This document shows, one piece after another, positions 7,999-17,416 of a DNA stretch of 45,493 nucleotides (its first letter is position 1; each line of letters begins with the position of its first letter). The stretch comes from Asaia bogorensis (lineage in GTDB: Bacteria > Pseudomonadota > Alphaproteobacteria > Acetobacterales > Acetobacteraceae). The stretch is from contig CAMBRC010000030.1 in assembly GCA_945869965.1 (NCBI GenBank), forward strand, positions 1 to 45,493, read 5' to 3'. The position numbers were made by a program, and so were the translations under genes. The notes beneath the pieces are model-generated. The model was not told the DNA's origin. It saw only the letters and a program-made list of their open reading frames with translations, and made no database searches.

Positions 7999-8895
7999 AT
8001 GCGTCCCCGCGTCGGGCCGCTGGAGCGCACCGAACGCCGCCTTGGCTATGCCCTGCTGGCCCCGGCGCTGCTGCTGCTGGCTTCAGTGGTGCTCTATCCG
8101 ATCGCCACGCTGCTATGGACCAGCACCCAGCAGATGCACCTGGCCCAGCCCTGGCTGGAGGGGTTTGTCGGCTTCGAGAACTATGCCCGCGCCTTCGACG
8201 ATCCGCGCTTCTGGTCCTCGCTCGGCACCACGCTGATCTACGTGGCGATCACGGTGCCCGGCGCGATCCTGGCCGGGCTGGGGCTGGCGCTGCTGGCCAA
8301 CCTCCCGTTTCGGGTGAAGTGGCCGGTGCGGCTCGGGCTGCTGCTGCCCTGGGCGCTGCCGCTGGTGTTTGCCGGACTGATCTTCCGCTGGTTCTTCGAA
8401 TACGAACAGGGCGTGGTGAATGCCGTGCTGCGCGGCGCCGGATTGGAGCCGTTGCGCTGGTTGTCCACGACCAGCCTTGCATTCATCGCCACCTGCACCG
8501 CCATTGTCTGGAAATCGTCAAGCTTCGTGGCTTTGGTGTTGCTGGCCGGGCTGCAGGCGATCCCGTCTTCGCTGTACGAGGCGGCAGCCGTCGATGGCGC
8601 GAGCCCGTGGCAGCGCTTCTACAACGTAACCCTGCCGATGCTGCGCCCGGCCATCGTGGTGGCGCTGATCTTCCGCACCATCACCGCCATCCAGACCTTC
8701 GACATCCCCTATGCCATGACCGGCGGCGGCCCAGGCCACGCCACCGAGACGCTGGCGATGTATGTCCACCGCACCACCATCGACGTGCTGGATTTCGGCT
8801 ACGGCAGCGCGCTCGCCGCCCTGATGTTCCTGGTCAGCCTGGCGATGACCTCGGTCTACATTCGCCAGACCCGGCGTGACGAGGGGACAAGCTGA
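7999..8895 (+). CDS. ABC sugar transporter permease (MalF-like)
   Basis: The 298-aa inner-membrane permease has six predicted segments. The ATPase-contact EAA loop is seen in LYEAAAVDGASPWQRFYNVT (about 192-211). The N-terminal text LGYALLAPALLLLASVVLYP is typical of MalF/UgpA-type permeases. It begins 4 bases after the binding-protein stop and overlaps the next permease by one base. It forms the translocation channel with that partner. Confidence 0.93.
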   Translation: MRPRVGPLERTERRLGYALLAPALLLLASVVLYPIATLLWTSTQQMHLAQPWLEGFVGFENYARAFDDPRFWSSLGTTLIYVAITVPGAILAGLGLALLANLPFRVKWPVRLGLLLPWALPLVFAGLIFRWFFEYEQGVVNAVLRGAGLEPLRWLSTTSLAFIATCTAIVWKSSSFVALVLLAGLQAIPSSLYEAAAVDGASPWQRFYNVTLPMLRPAIVVALIFRTITAIQTFDIPYAMTGGGPGHATETLAMYVHRTTIDVLDFGYGSALAALMFLVSLAMTSVYIRQTRRDEGTS

Positions 8896-9722
8896 TGCGC
8901 CTGCCATCGTTCCGCCGCGCCACCTTGCTGGCGGCCATCATCATCGTCGCCAACGGGGTGATCCCGGCCTTGTGGATCCTGCTCACCTCGATGAAGACCG
9001 AGACCGAGCTGATGCGCGTGCCGATCACCGTGCTGCCGGACACCCCGACCATCGCCAACTACATCCGCGTCTTCGTCGACCAGCCGATGCTGACCTTCCT
9101 GGCCAATTCCTTCGCCGTGGCCGGGCTGTCGACATTGTTGTGCGTGTTCGTCTCGTCGCTGGCCGCCTACGCCATCGTGCGCCTGGCGCTGCCGATGGGC
9201 ACGCTGATCCTGTCCGGCATTGTGCTGGTCTCGATGTTTCCGCTGATCAGCCTGATGGTGCCGCTGTTCCAGATCATGCGGGCGGTCGAATTGCTCAACA
9301 CCTGGCCCGCCCTGATCCTGCCATACGCGGTGCTGTCGATGCCGGTCTGCACCCTGGTGCTGGCCTCGTATTTCCAGGACATCCCGCAGGACCTCGAACG
9401 CGCCGCGATGATCGACGGCTGCACAAGGCTGGGGGCGATGTGGCATGTGGTGCTGCCCCTCGCCGGACCCGGCGTGTTTACTGCGGCGATCCTGGCCTTC
9501 GTCAACGCCTGGGACGAGTTCCTGCTGGCGCTCACCCTGTCGCCACGCATTCTGGCGCGCACCGTACCTGTGGGGATCACGCTGTACCAGGGCGAGTTCG
9601 CCTTCCCCTGGCCGATCATCTCGGCCGCCCTGATCGTCGCCATCGTGCCGGTCTGCCTCCTGATCGTGATCTTCCAGGAGCGCGTGGTCGGCGGGCTGAC
9701 GGCCGGCGGGGTGAAGGGCTGA
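8895..9722 (+). CDS. ABC sugar transporter permease (MalG-like)
   Basis: This 275-aa permease is paired with the preceding one (TGATG overlap). The EAA-type loop is LERAAMIDGCTRLGAMWHVV, and the C-terminal part has the family pattern WDEFLLALTLS and VPVGITLYQGEFAFPW. Six membrane segments are expected. No ATP-binding subunit (MsmK/UgpC type) follows, so the importer must use an ATPase encoded elsewhere. Confidence 0.93.
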   Translation: MRLPSFRRATLLAAIIIVANGVIPALWILLTSMKTETELMRVPITVLPDTPTIANYIRVFVDQPMLTFLANSFAVAGLSTLLCVFVSSLAAYAIVRLALPMGTLILSGIVLVSMFPLISLMVPLFQIMRAVELLNTWPALILPYAVLSMPVCTLVLASYFQDIPQDLERAAMIDGCTRLGAMWHVVLPLAGPGVFTAAILAFVNAWDEFLLALTLSPRILARTVPVGITLYQGEFAFPWPIISAALIVAIVPVCLLIVIFQERVVGGLTAGGVKG

Positions 9723-9726
9723 ACGC

Positions 9727-11913
9727 ATGACGACCGATCCGACGGCACATGCCCGCGCCGAGGCATTGGTAGCGGTGGGGCAGGGCCGTTTCACCACCTC
9801 CATTGCACCGATGCGCATCGCAGTCCGTGGCGATGTCTGGCGCATCACTCTGGGCGAAAGCACGCTGCCAGACTACGGCTTTGTCGATACCAACGGCTTC
9901 GCGGCGCCGGTCGGCGGGGACAGCGTGCTTGATGGCGCCACCACCACCCTCACCCTCGGTGCCGAACCCGCCACGCTGACATTGCGCGACGCCCAGGGCC
10001 GCCTCGTGCTCGGCCCACCGACCGATGAGCACTTCCGCGGCTGGACCCGCCTGCCGGCGCTGGGAAGCGGCGCGGACGGCCTGTGGTCGGCCGCCTTCGC
10101 GCTGGACAGCGGCATGCCGGTCTATGGCCTGGGCGAGGTCTTCGGCGCGCTGGACAAGCGCGGCCAACTGGTCCGCTGCCATGTCGACGACGCGCTGGGG
10201 GTCAATACCGGCCTCACCTACAAGCCATGCCCCTTCGCCTGGGGCTTCACCGCCGATGGCACCTGTTGGGGCATCCTGGTCAACACGCCCTGCGACGTGC
10301 TGTTCGGCTGCGGCCATGCCCCCTGGTCGCACCGCACCCTGGCCATTGCCTGCGACGATGCGGCACTTGACCTGTTCCTGTTCGTCGCCGCCGATCCCGC
10401 CGCCCTGCTGCGCCAATACCACGCCCTGACCGGCGCCCCCGCCGCCCCACCGCTGTGGTCCTTCGGCGTCTGGCTCTCCAAGGCCTACTACCGCATCGCC
10501 GACGAAATCCTGGACGCCGCCCGCACCGTGCGCGACAAGCGCCTGCCCTGCGACGTCATCACCTTCGACGGCCGCGCCTGGCAGGACACGCCGACGCGCT
10601 TTCACTTCCACTTCGACCCGTCGCGCTACCCCGACCCGAAGCCGGTCATCGACGCGCTCAAGGCCCAGGGTTTCCGCATCTGCGTCTGGGAATACCCGCC
10701 CGTCGCCGTCGAAGGCGCGCTGTTTCCAGAACTGGCCGAGAAGGGCTTTCTCCTCACCAATGACTCCGGCGAACCCCTCGTCTTCGACTGGGACAAGACC
10801 CCCGGCAGCTCACCCTTCGGCAAAGTCCTGACCCCGCTGCCCGCCTCCGGCCTGCCGGACTACACCAACCCTGCCGCCTATGCCGATTGGCGCGACCGCC
10901 ACGCCTCGCTCTTCGCCCTCGGCGTCGACGTGGTCAAAAGCGATTTCGGCGAACAGGTCCCCGACGAGGCCCGCGCCGCCAATGGCGACACCGGCCGCCG
11001 CCTGCACAACGCCTATCCCGCGCTCTACAATCGCTGCGTCTTCGAGGCGACGGCCAAGTTCACCGGCGATCCCGTGGTCTGGGGCCGCGCCGGCTGGATC
11101 GGCGCCCAGCGCCAGCCCGTCCAGTGGGGCGGCGACCCGCAATCCGACTGGGAGGGCCTCGCCGCCAGCCTGCGCGGCGGCATCTCCCAAGGCATGACCG
11201 GCGTACCGTGCCACGCCAGCGACATCGGCGGCTTCTACGGCAGCACCCAACCCTCGCCGGAGCTGTTCCTGCGCTGGCTCGGCGCCGCGGTGTTCTCCTC
11301 GCATTTCCGCTTCCACGGCATCGGCCCGCGCGAGCCCTGGTCCTATGGCACCGAAGCCGAGGACATCGCCCGCACTTGGCTCGACCTGCGCATGCGCCTG
11401 ATCCCCTATCTCCACGCCGTCGCCCGCGACGCCGCGCGCAGCGGCCTGCCGGTGATGCGGGCAATGGCGCTGGCATTTCCGGGGGATCGCGCCGCCCGCG
11501 GTTTCGAGGAACAATTCTGCTGCGGCCCCGCGCTGTTGATCGCCCCGATCCTGCGCCCGGGCGGCAGCGCCGAACTCTGGCTGCCGGAAGGTGGCTGGTA
11601 CGACCTATGGAGCGGCGAACGGCACCAAGGCGGGGGTATGTTGCGCCTGTCCAACCTGCCGCTCGACCGCCTGCCGGTATTCGGCCGCGAGGGCCACGTC
11701 CTGCCGCTTGGCCGCGCCGTGCAGCATACCGGCGAGATCGACGGGTCCGATCCCATCGACGAAATCATCGCCTTCGGCATCCCAAGCACGCCGCCACCGC
11801 CAGGCATCGGCGCGATGGCGCTGGATCGGGGCCTGCTGCGTGGCGCCAGCCGGGTGCGTGGCTTCGGCTGTACCCCGCTGGTCGAACCCGGCGGCTGGCG
11901 CTTCCAGGCCTAG
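9727..11913 (+). CDS. Glycoside hydrolase family 31, alpha-xylosidase/alpha-glucosidase
   Basis: This 728-aa GH31 enzyme releases alpha-linked xylose or glucose from oligosaccharides. The nucleophile motif is VVKSDFGEQVP with Asp406; the KxDFGE form is the alpha-xylosidase (YicI-like) variant rather than the WxDMNE of many glucosidases. The acid/base Asp470 lies in WGGDPQSDWEGL. Other conserved stretches are PPLWSFGVWLSKAYY, CWGILVNTPC and FRFHGIGPREPW. No signal peptide is seen, so it acts in the cytoplasm on sugars imported by the ABC system just upstream, whose last gene ends 4 bases earlier. Its stop codon shares CTAG with the convergent lipoprotein gene. Xylosidase versus glucosidase specificity is inference. 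Confidence 0.93.
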   Translation: MTTDPTAHARAEALVAVGQGRFTTSIAPMRIAVRGDVWRITLGESTLPDYGFVDTNGFAAPVGGDSVLDGATTTLTLGAEPATLTLRDAQGRLVLGPPTDEHFRGWTRLPALGSGADGLWSAAFALDSGMPVYGLGEVFGALDKRGQLVRCHVDDALGVNTGLTYKPCPFAWGFTADGTCWGILVNTPCDVLFGCGHAPWSHRTLAIACDDAALDLFLFVAADPAALLRQYHALTGAPAAPPLWSFGVWLSKAYYRIADEILDAARTVRDKRLPCDVITFDGRAWQDTPTRFHFHFDPSRYPDPKPVIDALKAQGFRICVWEYPPVAVEGALFPELAEKGFLLTNDSGEPLVFDWDKTPGSSPFGKVLTPLPASGLPDYTNPAAYADWRDRHASLFALGVDVVKSDFGEQVPDEARAANGDTGRRLHNAYPALYNRCVFEATAKFTGDPVVWGRAGWIGAQRQPVQWGGDPQSDWEGLAASLRGGISQGMTGVPCHASDIGGFYGSTQPSPELFLRWLGAAVFSSHFRFHGIGPREPWSYGTEAEDIARTWLDLRMRLIPYLHAVARDAARSGLPVMRAMALAFPGDRAARGFEEQFCCGPALLIAPILRPGGSAELWLPEGGWYDLWSGERHQGGGMLRLSNLPLDRLPVFGREGHVLPLGRAVQHTGEIDGSDPIDEIIAFGIPSTPPPPGIGAMALDRGLLRGASRVRGFGCTPLVEPGGWRFQA

Positions 11914-12152
11914 CGCCAGGCCGGGCGCCCCAGATTGACCTTGCGCGGCGAGGTCACGGCACCGCCGGCCGCGCCCAGCGCACCGCCGATCACCGCCCCG
12001 GTCGCCAGGCTGCCGCCGGTCAGGCCGCTGATCGCCGCCCCCGCGCCCGCACCCAACAAACCACCGGAAACCGCCCGGTCGCCGGTCGAGCGCCCGCATC
12101 CCGCCACCGCCAGCATGGCCACCAGCACCGGCACCACCAGAAAGGACTTCAT
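11910..12152 (-). CDS. Small glycine-zipper lipoprotein
   Basis: The 80-aa protein starts at ATG 12152, preceded by AGGAG about 6 bases upstream. It has a lipoprotein signal with lipobox AVAGC (Cys19). The remainder is a glycine-zipper helix pair: LLGAGAGAAISGLTGG and ATGAVIGGALGAAGGAV. Such proteins sit in the outer membrane and are often stress- or envelope-related (SlyB/YMGG-like). The function is not established. It lies leftward, 115 bases after the MFS gene, and ends on the same CTAG that ends the convergent GH31 gene. Confidence 0.75.
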   Translation of the reverse strand: MKSFLVVPVLVAMLAVAGCGRSTGDRAVSGGLLGAGAGAAISGLTGGSLATGAVIGGALGAAGGAVTSPRKVNLGRPAWR

Positions 12153-12267
12153 CGCGTTCTCCTTCTCCAACACATCACGCTCGTGGGATACCAGCCACTT
12201 GCGGCAGAATCATGATTTAATGTTGAAGCCGCCAAGGCACCAGGACGCCTCGCGCAGGCGTGATCAG

Positions 12268-13461
12268 CTACCGCCCGCGCACCAGCGCCAAAGCCGCCCC
12301 CACCAGCCCCACCCCGGCGGCCAGCGGCCCAAACCCGGCAAAGCCGAACTGCGTCATCATCCACCCGCCCAGCGCCGCCGCCCCCAGCCAGCCGAAGCTC
12401 GCCGATGTCACGTTCAGCCCCAGCACGGTCCCGCGTACCTCGTCCGGCACATTGGCCAGCGCCGCCATCAGGCTCGGCCGCGCAATCGCGTTGACGAAGA
12501 CATAGACGAACCCGAGCGCCACCGATGCCGCCAGCCCCGGCGTGTACATGAACAGCGCCAGCGCCACCACCGCCGACCCCGCCATCGCCGCCGCGAAAGT
12601 GCGCAGCCGGTCGCCCAGCCGGTCGGCCAACTGCCCGCCCAGCACGGTGCCCAGAATGTTCCCCCCGGCAAACAACGCCAACGGCAGCGCCACCCCGCGC
12701 AGCGAAAGCTCGTACGTCGATTGCAGAAACGTAGCGAAATACACCGCCGTCAGGCCGTAGCAAATGCGCTCGGCAATCCCCATCGCCAACAGCCGGATTA
12801 CCGGCCCGGTCATCGCGCTGCGCAGCGACGGTGCCGCCGCCCCACGCGCCCGCGCGCCCCCGCTGCTCCGCCAGGTGGTGACCAGCAACCCCAGCGCCGC
12901 CAGGAACGCAGTCCCCGCCACCGTCACATTGACCCCGCGCCAGCCAATATAGGACCCGATCCACGCCGCCAGCGGCACCCCCACCAGCAGCGTCAGCGAC
13001 TGCCCGGCCATCACCCAGCCCAACGCCCGGCCGCGCTGCCGGTCCACCGTGCGTGCCGATGCCTCGGCCATGATCACCCCGGTGAACGCCCCCGAAAACC
13101 CGCCCGCCACCGTCGCCCACGCCGCCACCTCGAAATACGATTGGCCGTTCGCCACCCCGATCATCGCCAGCCCCAAGCCCAGCGGCCCGCCGATCAGAAA
13201 CGGCTTGCGCCCCCAACGGTCCGACCCCGCCCCGGCCACCATCGATGCCACGCCCCAGGCAATTGAGGTCATCGCCATAAGATTGGCCACCATGGCGATG
13301 CTGGTGCCCAGGTCGCGTGACATGTCCAACAGGAATGGCGCCCGCGTGGTGCCGCTGCACGAGGCCGCGAACATGCCCAGGCACGCCGCGGCCAACAGTG
13401 CCCACGGCATCGGCGGCGTGCCGGACAGCACGACCGGATCGGTATTCGATTGCGATGACAT
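12268..13461 (-). CDS. MFS transporter
   Basis: This 397-aa major facilitator protein has about 12 segments. The loop 2-3 signature is visible as GSDRWGRKPFLIGG (about 79-92) and its second-half counterpart as GGQLADRLGDRLR. The Arg-rich cytoplasmic linker around SSGGARARGAA divides the halves. It is probably a drug or metabolite exporter of the DHA1 type; the substrate is unknown. It lies leftward 41 bases downstream of lpxB and may share its transcript. Confidence 0.92.
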   Translation of the reverse strand: MSSQSNTDPVVLSGTPPMPWALLAAACLGMFAASCSGTTRAPFLLDMSRDLGTSIAMVANLMAMTSIAWGVASMVAGAGSDRWGRKPFLIGGPLGLGLAMIGVANGQSYFEVAAWATVAGGFSGAFTGVIMAEASARTVDRQRGRALGWVMAGQSLTLLVGVPLAAWIGSYIGWRGVNVTVAGTAFLAALGLLVTTWRSSGGARARGAAAPSLRSAMTGPVIRLLAMGIAERICYGLTAVYFATFLQSTYELSLRGVALPLALFAGGNILGTVLGGQLADRLGDRLRTFAAAMAGSAVVALALFMYTPGLAASVALGFVYVFVNAIARPSLMAALANVPDEVRGTVLGLNVTSASFGWLGAAALGGWMMTQFGFAGFGPLAAGVGLVGAALALVRGR

Positions 13462-13502
13462 GAAGCGAGCCTAGCGTGCCGACCGCCACGCGGCGAGCGC
13501 GC

Positions 13503-14684
13503 CTAGGTCAGGGCTGTCCCCATCATCATCGGCCCCCGCGCCGTGCCATCGATCAGTGCCAGCACTTCGGCGGCGGCCGCCTCGGACGGCAGCATCCCCT
13601 GCGCCGCCAGCCCGGCGGCGATGTCGCGAAACGCCATGCGCTGCGCTGCCGCCTCCGTCGGGTCGGTCAACAGCCGGGCCAGCGCCGCTTCCAGCAACAA
13701 CGGCGTACACTGGCCCTGGATCATCTCCGGCACGACCTGCCGCCCGGCCAGCAGATTGACCAGTGCGGCGAATTTCACCTTCACCAACCGCCGCGCAATC
13801 ATGGCCGTCACCGGATTCACCCGATACGCCACCACCATCGGCACCCCTGCCAACGCCAGCTCCAGCGTCGACGTGCCAGACTTCACCAGCGCCACCGCCG
13901 CCGCGGCAAAGGCATCGTGCTTGTCCCCGGTATCGCTCACCAGGATCGGCCGCACCCGCCATGCGGCCGTCGCCGCCCGCACCGTGTCGGCCACGGAATG
14001 CGCCACCGGCACCACCGGCACCAGCCCGGGCACCCGCGCCGACAGCCGCTCCAGCGTCTCGCCAAAGATCGGCAGGAGTCGAAAGACTTCGCTGCGCCGG
14101 CTGCCCGGCATCACGATCACCGGGCGCTGCCCCTCCGTCAGCCCATGCGCCGCCCGAAACCGCGCCGCATCCCCCCGGTCCAGCCCGGCCTCCAGCACCG
14201 GATGCCCGACGAAAATCGCCGCCAAACCATGCCGGGCAAAGAACGCCGGCTCAAACGGCAACAGGCACAGCAATTTCTCCCACAGCCCGGGAAAATGTTT
14301 CACCCGCCCCTCGCGCCAGGCCCAGACCTGCGGCGCCACATAATGCGCGCGCGCAATCCCACACCCTTCCACCCCGCGTAGCACCCGCAGGGTAAAGCCC
14401 GGACTGTCGATGGTCACCAGCACCGCCGGCCGCCGCGCCAGAATATCGGCAATGGTCTGCTGCAAACGCGCCCGCAACTGCCGGATTTTCGGCAGCACTT
14501 CCAGCAGCCCCATCACCGCCAGCTCGCGCTGCGCAAACAGTGGCGCCATCCCCTCCGCCACCATGCGCGGCCCGCCAATCCCGGCAAAATCCAGCCCCGG
14601 CCGCGCCGCCTTCAACGCCGCCATCAGCTTGGCACCGAGCACATCGCCGCTTTCCTCGCCGGCGATGACATAAACCAGCGTCAT
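13503..14684 (-). CDS. lpxB: Lipid-A-disaccharide synthase
   Basis: LpxB condenses UDP-2,3-diacylglucosamine with lipid X to form the lipid A disaccharide. It is a GT19 glycosyltransferase at the inner face of the inner membrane. The 393-aa protein from ATG 14684 shows IAGEESGDVLGAKLMAAL at the N-terminus, GIGGPRMVAEG, the substrate-region motif HYVAPQVWAWREGRV, LLPFEPAFF and VGHPVLE. A start at 14726 would add 14 residues not typical of the family. The usual alphaproteobacterial neighbours (lpxD, fabZ, lpxA, lpxI) are absent; instead an MFS gene follows. Confidence 0.95.
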   Translation of the reverse strand: MTLVYVIAGEESGDVLGAKLMAALKAARPGLDFAGIGGPRMVAEGMAPLFAQRELAVMGLLEVLPKIRQLRARLQQTIADILARRPAVLVTIDSPGFTLRVLRGVEGCGIARAHYVAPQVWAWREGRVKHFPGLWEKLLCLLPFEPAFFARHGLAAIFVGHPVLEAGLDRGDAARFRAAHGLTEGQRPVIVMPGSRRSEVFRLLPIFGETLERLSARVPGLVPVVPVAHSVADTVRAATAAWRVRPILVSDTGDKHDAFAAAAVALVKSGTSTLELALAGVPMVVAYRVNPVTAMIARRLVKVKFAALVNLLAGRQVVPEMIQGQCTPLLLEAALARLLTDPTEAAAQRMAFRDIAAGLAAQGMLPSEAAAAEVLALIDGTARGPMMMGTALT

Positions 14685-14808
14685 GGCATCCGGCCCCGCA
14701 CACTCGGCCGCAGCGTCACAGTGCATAGGTGGGCAGGGTGGGCCATCCGCCCTGCATAGGATGCCCGGCCCAATGCTGGCAACGGGCGCGCTGACAACGG
14801 GAAGGCGT

Positions 14809-14958
14809 TCAGCCCTCGCTGCCGCGGGCGTCGCGCGCCAATTGCAATACCGCGATCAACTCGCCTTCGCTCACCCCATCGCTATCCATCATCGCGTGCG
14901 TCAGCGGGTCGGCGAGCAGCGCCTCGAAATCCATGCGGCATGTCTGGTCTGGGCACAT
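14809..14958 (-). CDS. Small hypothetical protein (49 aa)
   Basis: A 49-aa acidic protein reads MCPDQTCRMDFEALLADP and continues with DSDGVSEGELIAVLQLARD. A good ribosome-binding site (GAGGAG about 7 bases before ATG 14958) supports it. CPDQTC at the N-terminus is a possible metal- or disulfide-forming pair. I do not recognise a family. It lies upstream of lpxB in the same orientation. Confidence 0.5.
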   Translation of the reverse strand: MCPDQTCRMDFEALLADPLTHAMMDSDGVSEGELIAVLQLARDARGSEG

Positions 14959-15250
14959 CGTCGTCTCCTCGCCGGTCGCTGCGTGTCCCGTGGGAAGGGA
15001 ACCGCAGCATCAGGATGGGGAGAGACTGGCCACCAAGAAAGGTCACAATGTGGCAGTCCGGCTGATTCAATATGACATTTCAGTCATTTCCGGCCCTGCC
15101 GCAGGGCATCCGGACACGGTCGCCCAGACCACGTGGCTTTCGCCGCAACGCAGGCTTGATGCATTGCGCCAATGAAGCCTCCTCCGTTAAACTACCCCGG
15201 CATGACGGCCAGCACATGCCATGGCCGCGGATCGACGGAGCCAATGCCGC

Positions 15251-17413
15251 ATGCCGGTGGTCGATGACGAACGCGCGTTGATCGGAACGCAAACCTGGTA
15301 TGGCGAGCCGCCCGCCGCCCGGCCGGTCTTCCTGACCTACTCCTTTCCCGCCGGCCCCCGGCCCGAGATCCCGGGCGGCGGCGAAGATTTCATGTCGTTC
15401 TTCGACGAGGCGCAGAAATCCATCGCCCGCGATGCGATTGCGGCCTGGGGCGCGGTCTGTGGTGTGACCTTCGTCGAGACCACCGCCCATGTCGGCGACG
15501 TGACCTTCGTGCGTTACGACTGGGCAAGGCAGACCGTTGTTGTGCGGAGATGGAGCGAGAGCGGCGGGCCGGTCCCGGCTGGAATCTTCGATGCGGACGG
15601 CATCCCGCGGGTCCGGCCGAGTTGGATCAGTGATCTGCCGATCCAGGAGGCCATCACCGGCATGCTCGGCACGACGGGTGTCATCCTGACGTCGAGCAGC
15701 ATCACGCCGGCGCAACAGTACTACGCCTTGTTGCACGAGGTCGGCCACATCCTGGGGCTGAACCGTCCGTGGGAGCGTGACATCTCTCAGCAGTTGTCGG
15801 CGATCGATGCCAAGGTCACGGGGCTCGTCGATGCCCCGCCCTATACCTTGTCGCTCAGTCCTTTGGTCGGCCGAGCTGTGCAGTTGCTGTACGGCCCGGC
15901 GATCCCGCCCAGCGCCCCTGCGCCATGGAGCTGGGACGCCGCCACCGAGACGCTGACCCAAACCTTCACCGCGGATCGCGCCCTGGTCCGCGGCACCAAC
16001 GCCCGCGACATCATCACCGTCACCGGCAAGGACGCCGCCGTCGCCACCATGCGCGGCGACGACATCGTCCACGCCGCCGGTCAGAGCGTGGAAATCAACA
16101 CCGGTTCCGGCTTCGACATCGTCCACACCGGCCTGCGCTACGGCGCCTTCAATGCGCCCCGGGGTTGGGGGCTGAACGCCGTCCTGATCGACGACGGCAC
16201 GGTGCGCCAGTTCATCGTCGGCGCCGAACAGGTGGTGTTCGAGAACGGCATCTACGACACGGCAACAGGCCGCTTTGTCGGCGAGAGCGGCATTCCAACC
16301 CCGGTCTTTCACGGCTGGCACAACTTCGCCGGCGATTCCAGCTTTCGCGGCGTCGCCGCCATCGGGCTGCCGGCGAAGATGCGCATGGCGGGCCATTCTC
16401 TGGGCGACGGGATCGGGATGGTTCTGAATGGGACCGATCTCGTCGGCGAAAACCGGGTGGCCGCCCCGATCACCCTGACCTTCGAACAGACCCTGACCGC
16501 GGCGGTCAAGGCGGTCAGCCTCATCGGCATCGAATCCGAGGCAGTGACCATCGCCATCGCCTATGGCGGCACTGGTGCTGCCGACACGATCGATGCCTCG
16601 GGCGACATCCGCGCGGTGATCGACGGCTATGGCGGGGACGACACGTTCACCGGCTCGCCCGGCGACGACTTGATCTTCGGCAATACCGGCATCGACACCG
16701 TCCGCTATCCCGGCGCGCAGGCGGAATACCGCATCGGCTTCAAAAGCGTCTTCGCCATCATCGAGGGGCCGCAAGGCACCGACATCCTGCGCGATGTCGA
16801 GCGCATTGCCTTCGCCGACCAGGCCCCGGTGGCACTGGCGACGCTGGCGGCCGAGGACCTGCTTTATGTCACCCGCACCACAGCGTTTCCATCCGAATTG
16901 GGAACCGGCTTCGGCTACTCGCTCGTGGATTATGTCCTCGCCACACCCTATGCCGGCCCGGTCGCCTGGCTGGAGCGGCAATTCCTCGGGACCGAGGATC
17001 GCGACGCCGTGCTCGGCACCGGCCGCGCCGAGTTCCTCAGCCTGGGCGCACAGGACGATGCCGCCAGCGCCGGTGGCGGCGACGACGTGCTGGATGGCGG
17101 CACCGGCTCCAGCTTCTTGACCGGCGGCGCCGGGCACGATGTGTTCTTCGCCGACGCGCGCCATGGCCGGAGCAGCTGGTCCACCATCACGGATTGGGAG
17201 TCTGGCGAGCAGTTGGCGCTGTGGGGATGGCTGCCCGGCATCAGCAGCGCGCTGTGGCTGGCCAGCGATGGCGCCCCCGGCTGGACGGGCGCCACGATGC
17301 ATGTCGATCTCGACGGCAACGGCACAACCGATGCCTCGGTGACCTGGACCGGCCAGACCCAGGCCGCCCTGCCCACCCCGGTGGAACTGGACGGCCTGCT
17401 CTGGTTCAAGTGA
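15251..17413 (+). CDS. Serralysin-like RTX protein with degenerate M10 zinc site
   Basis: The first ~240 residues resemble a secreted M10 metalloprotease and the rest an RTX domain. The zinc motif region reads HEVGHILGLNR (H162, E163, H166), but the third ligand expected at position 172 is Arg, not His. The Met-turn methionine also appears missing (YTLSLSPL in place of a SxMSY-type turn), although PLVGRAVQLLYG still resembles the helix after it. Glycine/aspartate-rich stretches GGDDTFTGSPGDDLIFG (about 460) and GGGDDVLDGG...GGAGHDVFF (about 608-633) fit calcium-binding RTX turns. No Sec signal is seen, so type I secretion is likely. ACGGAG 10 bases before ATG 15251 selects this start over 15221. 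It may be an inactive protease or a carbohydrate/calcium-binding relative. Confidence 0.8.
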   Translation: MPVVDDERALIGTQTWYGEPPAARPVFLTYSFPAGPRPEIPGGGEDFMSFFDEAQKSIARDAIAAWGAVCGVTFVETTAHVGDVTFVRYDWARQTVVVRRWSESGGPVPAGIFDADGIPRVRPSWISDLPIQEAITGMLGTTGVILTSSSITPAQQYYALLHEVGHILGLNRPWERDISQQLSAIDAKVTGLVDAPPYTLSLSPLVGRAVQLLYGPAIPPSAPAPWSWDAATETLTQTFTADRALVRGTNARDIITVTGKDAAVATMRGDDIVHAAGQSVEINTGSGFDIVHTGLRYGAFNAPRGWGLNAVLIDDGTVRQFIVGAEQVVFENGIYDTATGRFVGESGIPTPVFHGWHNFAGDSSFRGVAAIGLPAKMRMAGHSLGDGIGMVLNGTDLVGENRVAAPITLTFEQTLTAAVKAVSLIGIESEAVTIAIAYGGTGAADTIDASGDIRAVIDGYGGDDTFTGSPGDDLIFGNTGIDTVRYPGAQAEYRIGFKSVFAIIEGPQGTDILRDVERIAFADQAPVALATLAAEDLLYVTRTTAFPSELGTGFGYSLVDYVLATPYAGPVAWLERQFLGTEDRDAVLGTGRAEFLSLGAQDDAASAGGGDDVLDGGTGSSFLTGGAGHDVFFADARHGRSSWSTITDWESGEQLALWGWLPGISSALWLASDGAPGWTGATMHVDLDGNGTTDASVTWTGQTQAALPTPVELDGLLWFK

Positions 17414-17416
17414 GGT

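Noticed and set aside
12208-12217. AATCATGATT palindrome before the glycine-zipper gene
   Set aside because: Only 10 bases and AT-rich, no supporting promoter boxes; could be chance.
14684-14726. Upstream start for lpxB adding 14 residues
   Set aside because: The added residues do not fit the LpxB N-terminus, which begins at the MTLVYVIAGE text.
15072-15087. ATGAC-ATTTCA-GTCAT inverted repeat upstream of the RTX gene
   Set aside because: Five-base arms, 160 bases from the gene; too weak to claim as an operator.
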